From: Anaerolineae bacterium
GTDB taxonomy: Bacteria; Chloroflexota; Anaerolineae; Aggregatilineales; Phototrophicaceae
Assembly (NCBI GenBank): GCA_016789005.1
Contig: JAEURA010000334.1
Location: 1-64,000, forward strand
DNA length: 64,000 bases
Direction: 5' to 3'
Made by a program: the position numbers and the translations under genes. A model generated the notes under the pieces. That model saw only the letters and a program-made list of their open reading frames with translations, had not been told where the DNA came from and did no database searches. This document shows positions 8,066 through 18,474 of the stretch, one piece after another; position 1 is the first letter of the stretch; the number at the start of each line of letters is the position of its first letter.

Positions 8066-9746
8066 ATGCCTGCCCTTCGGCGCGACGGCGCAGCAGCAGC
8101 GCCGGGATCAAGCCGATGGCACAGAGGATCGCGCCGAGCAGGGCGATTTCGGCGAGGACCTGCACGGTCAGCCGCGCGTAGACATCGACCGCCGCATAAG
8201 GATCGACAAAATCCGCGCCCAGTTCGGCGGCGGCGAGCAGGCTCAGACGCTGCGAGGCGAACGAGGTCAGCGATGAGACGCCGAGGGTCATGCCCAGCAG
8301 ACGCATGATGATCACCAGGGCAGAGCTGACGCCGAGCTTATCCTCATCGGCGCTGTTGATGACCGAGGCGCTGATCGGCGAGAAGGTCAACCCCAAGCCG
8401 ACGCCGACCAGCATCATCTCCAGCGCGATCACCTGATCGGCGACATCCAGCGTCCAGGTCTGCCAGATCAGCACGAAGCCGACCAGCGCCAGCAGCAGCC
8501 CGGTCATGGCGGTGCGAGGGTAGCCGATTCGGTCGCTCAGCCAGCCGCCAGGGACCGCCGCCAGCGCCATCGGCACGGTCAGCGCCGAGAGCAGGATGCC
8601 CACCTGCAGGGCAGCTTCAGACAGGAAGCTGGGATCGGCGATGCGCACGTTGACCAGGATGGGCACGCTGACCAGCCCGATCATCAGACAGAAACCGACG
8701 AACAGGTTCGCCGCCAGCCCAGAGGCGACGGCGCGCCGCCGCATCATCTTGATGTCGAAGAGGGGATCATGTCCCCGCCGTTCGACCAACACGAAGAGCA
8801 GGGCGAGGAGCAGCGCCGCGCCGAGCGCCGGACCAGCGTAAGGCGGCAGACCACCGATGTCCTCGAAGCTGGCGGCGGTCGAGGCGATCTCGATGTTCGC
8901 TCCCAGCCCGACGACCAGCAGGATCAGCGCCGCGCTGATCAACGCCGCGCCGAGCCAGTCCATGCGGCTGGCGCTCTTCGTCTGCGGCTCGCCACGCAGC
9001 GCCCACCAGGTCAGCGCCAGCCCGATCAGCGAGATTGGGATGTTGATCCAGAAAAGCATGCGCCAGTCGAGCGACGGCAGGGTCGTCCCGAAGGCGGCGA
9101 GCAGCGGCGAAGCGCCCTCCTGCAGGCGCGTGGCGTTGAGGTCGGCAAACCAGCGGACCATCACCCCGCCATAAAGGTGTCCCAGCACCCAGCCCAGGGT
9201 GTCGATAGCGCCGATCACGCCGAAGGGCTGCGCGCGGCGGTTTGCCGGGAAGAGGTCACCGACCAGCGCCAGACTGACCGGGACAATCGCCCCTGCACCG
9301 AGCGCCTGGACGATGCGCCCGATGATGATGGCGGTCAGCGCGATGCTGCCCGGATCAGGGCGCGCGCCGGTCATGCGGAACGACAGGTTGTACAGCGCGC
9401 CGGACAGCCCGCTGCGCGCCTGTGGATCGACTTCGGCGACGATGAACGAGCCGATCATGAAGACGATCAGGCAGAGTACGTAGGCGCGCCGCCGCCCGAT
9501 CAGGTCGCTCAGCCGCCCCATGACGATCAGGCTGATGGTGTACGCCAGCAGGTAGCCGGTGACGATCCAGGCAGCGTCGTCGATCACGCTCTGCACCGGC
9601 AGTTCCAGGCTGACGATGATCTCCGGCAGGAACGCCGAGACGATAGTCAGATCGATGGAACCGATGAAGACCGGTATGGCGATGAACGCCAGCGCCACCC
9701 AGGGGTTGATGCGCGGTCTTGTCGCGCTGTCCATGCTGACCATCAC
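8064..9746 (-). CDS. MFS transporter, DHA2-type 14-helix family
   Basis: 560 residues with about 14 hydrophobic helices. N-terminal motifs of the major facilitator drug:H+ antiporter DHA2 class are present: DLTIVSAFLPEI in helix 1, WIVTGYLLAY, GRLSDLIGRRRAY (motif A), and RIVQALGAGAIVPVSLALVGDLFP (motif C region). The start is taken as the GTG at 9746, with an ATG directly after it; the upstream lipoprotein stop is at 9749-9751, so the two are translationally close. In mycobacteria a DHA2 transporter (P55, Rv1410c) is made with the lipoprotein LprG and moves triacylglycerides or lipids; the same pairing here suggests lipid export. Confidence 0.88.
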   Translation of the reverse strand: MMVSMDSATRPRINPWVALAFIAIPVFIGSIDLTIVSAFLPEIIVSLELPVQSVIDDAAWIVTGYLLAYTISLIVMGRLSDLIGRRRAYVLCLIVFMIGSFIVAEVDPQARSGLSGALYNLSFRMTGARPDPGSIALTAIIIGRIVQALGAGAIVPVSLALVGDLFPANRRAQPFGVIGAIDTLGWVLGHLYGGVMVRWFADLNATRLQEGASPLLAAFGTTLPSLDWRMLFWINIPISLIGLALTWWALRGEPQTKSASRMDWLGAALISAALILLVVGLGANIEIASTAASFEDIGGLPPYAGPALGAALLLALLFVLVERRGHDPLFDIKMMRRRAVASGLAANLFVGFCLMIGLVSVPILVNVRIADPSFLSEAALQVGILLSALTVPMALAAVPGGWLSDRIGYPRTAMTGLLLALVGFVLIWQTWTLDVADQVIALEMMLVGVGLGLTFSPISASVINSADEDKLGVSSALVIIMRLLGMTLGVSSLTSFASQRLSLLAAAELGADFVDPYAAVDVYARLTVQVLAEIALLGAILCAIGLIPALLLRRRAEGQA

Positions 9747-9748
9747 GC

Positions 9749-10489
9749 TCAGCCGCCCTCCGGCGGGTCAACATTCGGCGCGCCGTTGAAGTCGAAGAGG
9801 TCAATCGTCCAGGTCACCGGCTCCGCCTGAGTTCCCGGCGTGGGAGTGGCGGCGTAGGGGCTGTTGAACTCACGGATGACGAAACGGACCGGGTAGCCGC
9901 TGTCCACCGCGATGTAGGCTTCGACCTCGACTGTACCGACCGGCTCGATCAGCCCGCCGAGCAGGGCGGCGACATCGGGACCATTGGCGGTCGCATCCAG
10001 GCGGTGGGCGTTGACGCCGCTTTCCAGCGTCGTGGTCCCGGTATATTTCAGATCGATCAGCGACTCCAGCGCCTTCTGGAAGCCGGTCTCTTCGGCGATC
10101 AGCGTCTCGGCGTTGAAGCCCGCCTGAAACGGCTGGTTGATCCAGTTGTTGCCCGTCCAGATGGCGCGATACCACTGGTCGTCGCCCTCCGCGTAGACAT
10201 CGACATCGACCGGCAAGCCGAGCGCCAGCACGCGCACCGACGCCTGAATGACCGAGGGCGCGACGTACTGCCCGGTTGCCATGCGGAAGACTGCCGCCGC
10301 GTATTCGGTATAGAGATAGTAGTCAGGTCCATCCTGAATGACGCTGAGCTGGAAGGTATCGACGGCGCGGATTTTCGCCGCCGCTTCGGTGACCAGCGCG
10401 AGCGGATCGGGGGCGGTCTCGGTGGGTGCGCCGCCGGAACATGCCGTCAGCAGCGCGGCGGTGATCAGCAGGATGATGGCGACACGCAA
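9749..10489 (-). CDS. LppX/LprAFG-like lipoprotein
   Basis: 246 residues from TTG 10489, chosen because it gives a clean lipoprotein signal: RVAIILLITAALLTAC with lipobox Cys17 and a GGAAAGGA purine tract upstream. The frame is open further upstream to 10615 but with no signal-like sequence. The mature part has the layout of LppX_LprAFG proteins: a disordered linker, AKIRAVDTFQLSV, VYAEGDDQWYRAIW, a Leu-rich helix, and VEVEAYIAVDSGYPVRFVI near the end. These proteins form a half-barrel that holds acyl chains. It is co-transcribed with the MFS gene that starts 2 bp later. Confidence 0.75.
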   Translation of the reverse strand: MRVAIILLITAALLTACSGGAPTETAPDPLALVTEAAAKIRAVDTFQLSVIQDGPDYYLYTEYAAAVFRMATGQYVAPSVIQASVRVLALGLPVDVDVYAEGDDQWYRAIWTGNNWINQPFQAGFNAETLIAEETGFQKALESLIDLKYTGTTTLESGVNAHRLDATANGPDVAALLGGLIEPVGTVEVEAYIAVDSGYPVRFVIREFNSPYAATPTPGTQAEPVTWTIDLFDFNGAPNVDPPEGG

Positions 10490-10615
10490 AGCTTTTTCCT
10501 TTCCTGACCTTCTGTGGTGATCTACGCACGAACGCCCTGAATCGATGCTTGGCTGGCTTTTCGGCGTCACTGACACAGCAACAGGGCGAAGATGCCTGAT
10601 CCTCGCCCTGTCCAC

Positions 10616-10734
10616 TAGGGTCTGTCTGCAAACTGCTCACCTCACCCCATTTCGCTGCGCCCAACCGCCCCTCTCCAATTGGAGAGGGGCAGGGGGTGAG
10701 GTTGTGTGAAAACCGGGTTTGCAGACACGCTCTA
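10616..10734. mobile_element. MITE-like element with terminal inverted repeats and nested palindromes
   Basis: The ends TAGGGTCTGTCTGCAAAC (10616-10633) and its inverted partner (10717-10734) match at 15 of 18 positions, and the inner 11 bp are perfect. Each end begins with TA, as expected if a Tc1/IS630-type element duplicated a TA target. Inside are CCTCACCCC (10640-10648) with GGGGTGAGG (10693-10701) and a perfect 22-bp palindrome (10668-10689). There is no transposase. It fills most of the 299-bp gap between the lipoprotein start and the debranching-enzyme stop; nothing else is seen there. Confidence 0.6.
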
Positions 10735-10788
10735 GTTAACCACCGATTGACCGCCGCGTGTAGGGGGTGTTTGCTGTGCAGCCCGGCG

Positions 10789-12858
<2,070 letters not shown>

Positions 12859-12906
12859 AATTGCCCCCATCACCTAAAGAACACAAAGCACTATTGCCTG
12901 AGCTGT

Positions 12907-12967
12907 CCTCACCCCTGCTGTGTTTCGGCTGGTTTCCAGGATATGAAAAGGAGACCGAAGGGGGAGG
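12907..12967. repeat. Degenerate copy of the dispersed CCTCACCCC hairpin repeat
   Basis: TGTCCTCACCCCTGCTG (12905-12921) is identical over 17 bases to the left arm of the copy at 25,589. The right arm GGGGGAGG (12960-12967) is imperfect, and inner arms GGTTTCC and GGAGACC pair with one mismatch. It lies in the 167-bp spacer between two reverse-strand genes, which otherwise shows nothing. Confidence 0.45.
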
Positions 12968-13025
12968 TCAGATGAGTTTGCAGAAACACCCCAACTATAC
13001 CCAACTTGGCGGTTTGCATCACCCA

Positions 13026-14009
13026 TCACCTCGATTTTGCCGCCGCCCCCGAAGCGCCCTGCATCCGCAGCAGGCGCGCCGCCGCCCACAGCGCCGCCCC
13101 GGTCAGCAGACAAAAGAACAAAGTCCACAGCGCGACGCCGCCGAGGTAGAGGACCGCTTGATTCGGGTCATCCGGGCTGAGGATCAGCACCAGCAGCGCC
13201 GTCAGCCCGCCATCGATGATGGTGAAGATCAGCGCGGCGGCGATCAGCGGCAGGGCGGCATCGACGCCATTGAACAGGAACGGCGCGCCGCAGCAGCCGA
13301 AGCCGATCAACAGCAGCACGCTGGCAGCGCCAATCAGCCCATTGAATCGCGCGGCGCTCGTCTCGCTGCCCGCCAGCGCCGAACTGATCATCCCCAGCGC
13401 GCCGGTGAAAGCGCCGTTGATCAGCGGGATGAGGGTGATGAAGCCGATTGCCAGCGCCGCCGGCAAGAGCGGCGGAGGGCTGGTGAGGGTGCGCAGATTG
13501 AACAGTATCAGCAGCCATGCTGCCAGCGCCGCGCGCAGCAGAATCGCCGCGCGGTGACGCGCCCAGATCACCTGCATCACTCCCCACCACTTGTCGATCA
13601 CCAGCCGCCGGGCGGGCTGCGCTGTGAGGATCAGCGCTTCCCAGGTGCGCCCGCGCTTCTCGCGGGCGACCGTGCTGCTTGTCAGGCGCGAAGCCAGCCC
13701 GGAGATCATCAGGTTGTGGGTGAAGAGGATCGCCGCGATCACGAGGGTGGTGAATTCCGCCGCCAGACGCAGCAGCGTCTCGACATCGAGTGGGGACTGG
13801 CGGGTGATAGCGGCAATCGGATCGCGCAGCACCTCCGCCACCGGCACTGCCATGCTCAGCGCCAGCGCCAGCAGCATCAGGCGGGAAAGACGCAGCCGCC
13901 GTCCGGCAAGCTGATTTCGCTCGATGTGCATCTGCTCGGCGCGGGCGACCGGGCTGTCGTTCAGAGTCCGCAGCGGTCGCCGGGCGAGAAGACGTTCCAA
14001 TGGGGTCAA
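13026..14009 (-). CDS. ABC-2-like multi-pass membrane protein (permease-like)
   Basis: 327 residues from TTG 14009, chosen for the GAGGAG site 7 nt upstream; the open frame continues much further but only antisense to the peptidase gene. About six or seven hydrophobic helices are seen. The cytoplasmic segment STVAREKRGRTWEALILTAQ followed by RRLVIDKWWGV near residues 110-140 recalls the REK-x-x-x-TWE-x-L-LTP-x-x-x-x-x-I-x-x-GK motif of ABC-2 permeases. No ATPase gene is adjacent, so the partner is unknown. Function beyond membrane transport is not supported. Confidence 0.6.
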   Translation of the reverse strand: MTPLERLLARRPLRTLNDSPVARAEQMHIERNQLAGRRLRLSRLMLLALALSMAVPVAEVLRDPIAAITRQSPLDVETLLRLAAEFTTLVIAAILFTHNLMISGLASRLTSSTVAREKRGRTWEALILTAQPARRLVIDKWWGVMQVIWARHRAAILLRAALAAWLLILFNLRTLTSPPPLLPAALAIGFITLIPLINGAFTGALGMISSALAGSETSAARFNGLIGAASVLLLIGFGCCGAPFLFNGVDAALPLIAAALIFTIIDGGLTALLVLILSPDDPNQAVLYLGGVALWTLFFCLLTGAALWAAARLLRMQGASGAAAKSR

Positions 14010-14036
14010 GCGCTTCTCCTCGTCGTCATCCCCCGA

Positions 14037-14045
14037 AGTGTAGCA
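14037..14045 (-). promoter_or_regulatory. Possible extended -10 promoter of the permease-like gene
   Basis: On the minus strand the sequence reads TGCTACACT, an extended -10 (TGnTAnACT type), about 28 nt before the TTG start. No clear -35 is present. Confidence 0.35.
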
Positions 14046-14147
14046 TTGTTTCGCGTTTGCCCGCCTCCATCTCTCCCGATCTGGTCCGCCGCCCACCGCC
14101 CTGCTAAACTTTCTTCTCACGCTGAAATTCATTTGAAAGGTGATCAT

Positions 14148-15650
14148 ATGGGCGAGAAGTATCAGGCGCTGGTCGAACGCCTGAAAGAGATCCGCAACGT
14201 AGACCGCGCTGCTGCCGTTCTGCACTGGGATCAGCAGGTGAACATGCCGCGCGGCGGCGCGAGGGGCAGGGCGGCACAGCTGGCGACTCTCTCCAGGATC
14301 GCCCATGAGCTGCTGATCAGCGACGAGACGGCGCGGCTGATCGCCGACGCCGAAACCGAAGTTGGCAGCGCGGATTACGATTCTGTCGAAGCCAGTATGC
14401 TCCGCGTCGCCAAACGGGACTTTCGCAAATCGACCTGTGTGCCCTCCAGTCTGGTGGCGGAGCTGGCGGAGGCGGAGACGCTCGCTCATGAAGTCTGGGC
14501 GGAAGCGCGCGCACAGGATAATTTCGGCAAGTTCCTGCCCGCTCTGCAGCGCATCCTCGACCTGAAGCGGCGCGAGGCGGAGTTTCGCGGGTACAGCGAG
14601 CATCCTTACGACGCCTTCCTCGACGATTACGAGCCGGGGATGACCGCCAGCCGCGTCAAGAAGCTGTTCGACGCCCACAAAGGCGAGCTGGTCAGCCTGG
14701 TGGCGGCGATCAAAGAGCGCGGCGACGGGGTCAGCGACGCGCTGCTGCGCCAGACCTACGACATCGACAAACAGCGCGCATTTGGCGAACAGATGGTTCG
14801 GGCATACGGCTACGACTTCGAACGGGGGCGGCAGGATGTGGCGGTGCATCCGTTCTGCATCACCTTTTCACAGGGCGACGTTCGCATCACCACGCGCTAC
14901 AACTCCGACTATCTGAACCCGGCGCTGTTCGGCACGATGCACGAATCAGGACATGCCATGTACGAGCAGGGCGTCGATCCGGCACTGGAAGGCACGCCGC
15001 TGTCGCGCGGAACCTCGCTCGGCGTACACGAGTCGCAGTCGCGCCTGTGGGAGAATTTTGTCGGACGCAGCCGCCCCTTCTGGACCTGGGCGTATCCTCA
15101 GCTTCAGAGCACCTTCCCGGACCAGCTCGGCGGCGTCGATGTAGAGACGTTCTACCGCGCCATCAACCGGGTTGCGCCGTCGTTCGTGCGCGTCGAAGCG
15201 GACGAGGCGACCTACAATCTGCACATCATGGTGCGCTTCGAGATCGAACTCGACCTGGTGACCGGGGCGGTTCCGCTGGAAAAGCTGCCACAGCTGTGGA
15301 ACGAAAAATTCGAATCCTACCTGGGCATCGTGCCGCCCAGCGACAAGCTCGGGGTCCTTCAGGACGTTCACTGGTCATCTGGCTTGATCGGCTACTTCCC
15401 GACCTACGCTATCGGCAACCTGCTGACAGCGCAGTTCTACCGTCAGGCGCTCGCGGCGCACCCCTTTATCCCTGATGAGATCGCCCAGGGAAAGTTCGAC
15501 ACGCTGCGGGAATGGATGCGCGCCAACATCTACCAGCATGGGCGTAAATTCACCGCCGACGAACTGACGCAGCGCCTGACCGGCGAACCGGTCGAGTGCA
15601 GCTATTTCATCACCTATCTGCAGGAGAAGTATCGCGACATCTATGGGTAG
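14148..15650 (+). CDS. Thermostable carboxypeptidase, M32 family
   Basis: 500 residues from ATG 14148 with AAAGGTGA upstream; this is the usual length for M32 enzymes. The zinc site HESGH (265-269) and the downstream HESQSRLWEN (third ligand Glu295) are diagnostic, as are VLHWDQQVNMPRGG near the N-terminus, ITTRYN, and the C-terminal IGYFPTYAIGNLLTAQFY. M32 carboxypeptidases (Taq type) remove C-terminal residues with broad specificity, except usually proline and acidic residues, in the cytoplasm as dimers. The open frame extends about 1.3 kb upstream, but that part is antisense to another gene and has no family similarity. Confidence 0.95.
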   Translation: MGEKYQALVERLKEIRNVDRAAAVLHWDQQVNMPRGGARGRAAQLATLSRIAHELLISDETARLIADAETEVGSADYDSVEASMLRVAKRDFRKSTCVPSSLVAELAEAETLAHEVWAEARAQDNFGKFLPALQRILDLKRREAEFRGYSEHPYDAFLDDYEPGMTASRVKKLFDAHKGELVSLVAAIKERGDGVSDALLRQTYDIDKQRAFGEQMVRAYGYDFERGRQDVAVHPFCITFSQGDVRITTRYNSDYLNPALFGTMHESGHAMYEQGVDPALEGTPLSRGTSLGVHESQSRLWENFVGRSRPFWTWAYPQLQSTFPDQLGGVDVETFYRAINRVAPSFVRVEADEATYNLHIMVRFEIELDLVTGAVPLEKLPQLWNEKFESYLGIVPPSDKLGVLQDVHWSSGLIGYFPTYAIGNLLTAQFYRQALAAHPFIPDEIAQGKFDTLREWMRANIYQHGRKFTADELTQRLTGEPVECSYFITYLQEKYRDIYG

Positions 15651-15654
15651 GAGA

Positions 15655-15770
15655 GGGATGAGGGATGAGGAGTGAGATATGAGGGATGAGGAGTGCTGCA
15701 CAGTTCTTCCTCATTCCTCTCTCTTCTCATTCCTCATTCCTTTTCACTTTCATCCCTTTCTTCTCTCCAC
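15655..15770. repeat. Purine-rich direct repeats followed by pyrimidine-rich mirror
   Basis: A 17-base unit (ATGAGGGATGAGGAGTG) occurs at 15,658-15,674 and again at 15,679-15,695. From 15,706 the same strand turns to CTCATTCCTC-type pyrimidine runs, which are imperfect inverted copies. The whole can fold into a long imperfect hairpin and lies between two convergent genes, where it may act as a terminator. Confidence 0.6.
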
Positions 15771-15774
15771 ACCC

Positions 15775-17109
15775 TCAGCCCTTTGCGCGGCGGTTGAGAT
15801 GCTCGCGAATACGCCCGATGTAGTGATCGATGTGTGGCGCCGAGTCTGACCCACCCAGGGCGACCCGGAGGCGCTCCAGCGTGTCGATCAGCAGGGTGAG
15901 CGTGTAATCCGACTCGGTCGGGGCGATGTCCAGCACCGAGGTGAGCGCCTCTTCCGCCTGTTCCAGCTTGCCCATCGCCAGACTGGACGTGAGCAGGTCG
16001 GCATATGCCCAATAGTTATCGACTTCTGCCTGAGTCTCGCCGCGCGCCAGCCGTTCGACTCGTTTGTAGGTGCGCAGCATCTCGGCGCGGTCATGTTTGC
16101 CCATATAGAGCAGCGCCAGGTTGCTGAACGGGTAGGAGGAGTGAGGGGTGACTTTCGCCGCCTGTTCGTAGGCGTGGATCGCCTGCTCGACCTGCCCTCG
16201 GCGTCGGTACAGCCCGCCCAGGGACCCCCACCAGGATTCGCCGTCTTCATCGACCAGGCGCGGCTGCGCCTTGAGCGCCTCCAGGAGGAACTGCTCGCCC
16301 CGATTCATCATCAGATCGTGATCCAGCCCCTCCGGCTGCTTGTCAGAAATGCGCCTATAGACGTAACCCAGCGCCGCCCGCGCCAGCTCAAAGGCAGGAT
16401 CGATATCCAGCGCGCGAATCAGGTGACGCTCGGCTTCCTCAAGCTGCCCGTTCTGGACGTAGACGTAGCCGAGGCGGTAGTGGATGAGCGGGTTGTTCTC
16501 GTCCAGCTTCAGCGCGCGCTTGTAGGTTTCGGCAGCGCCGCTGTAATCCTGCGCCTTATACTGCCGCTCCCCCAGCGGCAGGAGCGAGAGCGCCAGCGTC
16601 GACTGCGCCGCCGACCGCCGCTGTAGTTCGAGCGTCTTCGTCAGCTGATCTTCCAGGGCGCGCAAATCCCGTTCGCGCTCTTCGATCTGCCGTTCGAAAT
16701 CGGCGCGCAGTCCCGCCAGCTCTTCGAGCAGCCGCTTGCGCGCGTCGGTCAAGGCGCTCTGCGCGGCGAACAAACGGGTTACGCCGACCACGCCGAGCGA
16801 GGCGGCGGCAATCGCGATGACGACGCTGAACGCCTCGAACAGGCTCAGGAAGTTGCTGGCATCAGAGGCGTAGCGCGCCGCATCCTCGGCGTTGCTGCGC
16901 ACGACAGCTGCCAGCGCGCGCAGTTCCTCCAGTTCAATCGACTCGACCGTCTCAACCGGCGGCGCCGTGACGGCGGTGGGCTGCGCGGGTGGGTCACCCT
17001 GCGCAGCGATGAGTCCTGCAGGCAGCGCGGCGAACAGGACGACCACCACCAGCGAGAGGATCAACCGGGCGAAAGGGGCGGAGCGGCATTGTCTCATGGA
17101 CTTCTCCAT
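15775..17109 (-). CDS. Secreted or membrane TPR protein with coiled coil
   Basis: 444 residues. An N-terminal hydrophobic segment (about 13-36, ending AALPAGLIAAQG) looks like a signal peptide. A second hydrophobic helix (about 92-112) follows, then a charged coiled coil (about 118-165, AADFERQIEERERDLRALEDQL-like heptads), then at least four TPR units from about 175 (YKAQDYSGAAETYKRALKLDENN, YVQNGQLEEAERHLIRALDIDP). TPRs mediate protein contacts. The start is 15 bp after the stop of the TRPM-like SLOG gene, so the two are one operon, and this protein is the natural candidate partner or anchor. Specific function unknown. Confidence 0.75.
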   Translation of the reverse strand: MEKSMRQCRSAPFARLILSLVVVVLFAALPAGLIAAQGDPPAQPTAVTAPPVETVESIELEELRALAAVVRSNAEDAARYASDASNFLSLFEAFSVVIAIAAASLGVVGVTRLFAAQSALTDARKRLLEELAGLRADFERQIEERERDLRALEDQLTKTLELQRRSAAQSTLALSLLPLGERQYKAQDYSGAAETYKRALKLDENNPLIHYRLGYVYVQNGQLEEAERHLIRALDIDPAFELARAALGYVYRRISDKQPEGLDHDLMMNRGEQFLLEALKAQPRLVDEDGESWWGSLGGLYRRRGQVEQAIHAYEQAAKVTPHSSYPFSNLALLYMGKHDRAEMLRTYKRVERLARGETQAEVDNYWAYADLLTSSLAMGKLEQAEEALTSVLDIAPTESDYTLTLLIDTLERLRVALGGSDSAPHIDHYIGRIREHLNRRAKG

Positions 17110-17124
17110 CCTGGATGATCGGTG

Positions 17125-17937
17125 TCAAAAACCACAGTAGTTTTCCAGCCAGTTGCGCAGCGGCTCTGCGCCCGCCTTGATGTGCAGAAAGTGGACGTTG
17201 CCTTTGCTCAGTATATCGTGAATGAGCGGATCGTCGGTCGATTTTGAGCGGTTGGCGGCTGCCAGTTCATCGGCAAAGCGTCCTGTGCCTTCCAGGACCA
17301 GGATGGGAAAGCGCGGTTCGCGGGTGGTCATGCGGTGGACTTCACGCTTCACAATCTGCCCGCCGTTGACCACGATGCACAGACGTGGACGCGCCCCGCG
17401 CCCGCAAAGCCGGTAGGCGAGATTGATGAGCAGTTCCGATTCCGCGCCGAAGTCGCTGCCGTCGGTCAGGACGAAATGGGAATGAAAGGCGTCGAGATCG
17501 GCAAGCTGCTCTTCGCCGCGTTCTTTACCCGGCATCCAGATCACCTGATCCGGCGCGACGCCGATCAGCGGAAAGGTGTAATGCCTCCGCTGGCGGGCGA
17601 TCCCGATCAGCTGCATGACGCCGGTCGATGTGCCGCCGTCAAGGAGCGTGACCTGATACTCATTGAGGAACCAGGCTAGTCCGTCTTCGATGGTCGAGCG
17701 GCTGCTGGTCATCGAGTCCAGGTCCATGCCGCCCGCGCCGCCGGAGACGAAGATTGTCGGCGTGGGCGATTCCAGCCCCAGGGCGTCGATGATGCTCTGC
17801 GGATCGATGCGCGCCGGCGTCTTGACCGCGCGCGGCGTCTGCCCGTTAGGAAAATAAACCGTGAATGCCTCCAGCGCTGCTGTCGGCGGCGCGTCGTCCT
17901 GATTCATGCCGAAAAACCGTCTGATGAAACTGAACAT
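17125..17937 (-). CDS. SLOG-superfamily protein related to the TRPM N-terminal domain (LSDAT-type)
   Basis: 270 residues from ATG 17937 (AGGAG 8 nt upstream). Glycine-rich Rossmann-like motifs follow the order of the LSDAT/TRPM homology region: FVSGGAGGM (63-71), LLDGGTSTGVM (98-108), PLIGVAP (123-129), LDAFHSHFVLTDGS (148-161), FGAESELL (163-170), CIVVNGG (187-193), and VLEGTGRFADEL (214-225). Animal TRPM channels carry the same HSHF, GAE and GSGRxAD landmarks. SLOG domains bind nucleotides or nucleotide-derived ligands. There is no channel region here, so this is a stand-alone sensor or enzyme; it is operonic with the TPR membrane protein. Confidence 0.75.
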   Translation of the reverse strand: MFSFIRRFFGMNQDDAPPTAALEAFTVYFPNGQTPRAVKTPARIDPQSIIDALGLESPTPTIFVSGGAGGMDLDSMTSSRSTIEDGLAWFLNEYQVTLLDGGTSTGVMQLIGIARQRRHYTFPLIGVAPDQVIWMPGKERGEEQLADLDAFHSHFVLTDGSDFGAESELLINLAYRLCGRGARPRLCIVVNGGQIVKREVHRMTTREPRFPILVLEGTGRFADELAAANRSKSTDDPLIHDILSKGNVHFLHIKAGAEPLRNWLENYCGF

Positions 17938-18087
17938 ACGCGCCGCTCCTGCGCCAAGGCTCAAACTCGTAAGAATGTAACATATTCTAAACGTTGGCGA
18001 AACGTGCCGCCCTCCCAGTGAATCGGGTATTATTGCGTCTCATTGTAGCGCGAAGTTGTTTTCTGCGCGGACAAAAGGGAAAAGATT

Positions 18088-18435
18088 ATGAACGTTGCCT
18101 CACCCTACTGGTATCCGTTCGAACGGGGCGACACACGCGGCATCACCGGCGTGGAAGGCGGAATTGTCGTCGAAGATGAGCAGCACGACGATGGAGCGCG
18201 CATCATGCTGGAAAGAGGATGTCTGCGCGCGCCCTTCGCCATCACGGTCACGGTCTACGGTTGGATGGTGCATACACGCTTTTTCGCCGATGAAGCCACC
18301 GCCAAACAGGCGTATGACGACATGAAAACGGCGCTGGTCGAGGTGCTGCGGCTGCTGCCCAAAGAAGACGAGGATCCGGTCCTGACCGAGGACATCGATG
18401 AGGCGGTCGAGTCTTTTCAGGCGCGTTTCCCGTAG
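18088..18435 (+). CDS. Hypothetical protein, 115 residues
   Basis: No family is recognised. The protein is small, soluble and acidic at its C-terminus, with a predicted alpha/beta pattern: strand-rich first 65 residues, including RAPFAITVTVYGWMVHTRFF, then a helix (DEATAKQAYDDMKTALVEVLRLL) and an acidic tail. The ATG has GGGAAAAG upstream. It lies 39 bp before the enoyl-CoA hydratase gene on the same strand and may be co-transcribed. Codon use looks like its neighbours. Confidence 0.6.
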   Translation: MNVASPYWYPFERGDTRGITGVEGGIVVEDEQHDDGARIMLERGCLRAPFAITVTVYGWMVHTRFFADEATAKQAYDDMKTALVEVLRLLPKEDEDPVLTEDIDEAVESFQARFP

Positions 18436-18474
18436 ACAAATGAATAGACGGATCTTGATCTGAAGGGACTGAAG

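Noticed and set aside
12861-14147. Long open frame on the plus strand that continues into the M32 carboxypeptidase
   Set aside because: It is antisense to the permease-like gene, is full of Arg/Gln-rich low-complexity sequence, has no ribosome site, and the M32 family start at 14,148 is well supported.
14010-14849. Upstream extension of the permease-like frame on the minus strand
   Set aside because: It lies antisense to the carboxypeptidase; the TTG 14,009 with GAGGAG gives a complete membrane protein.
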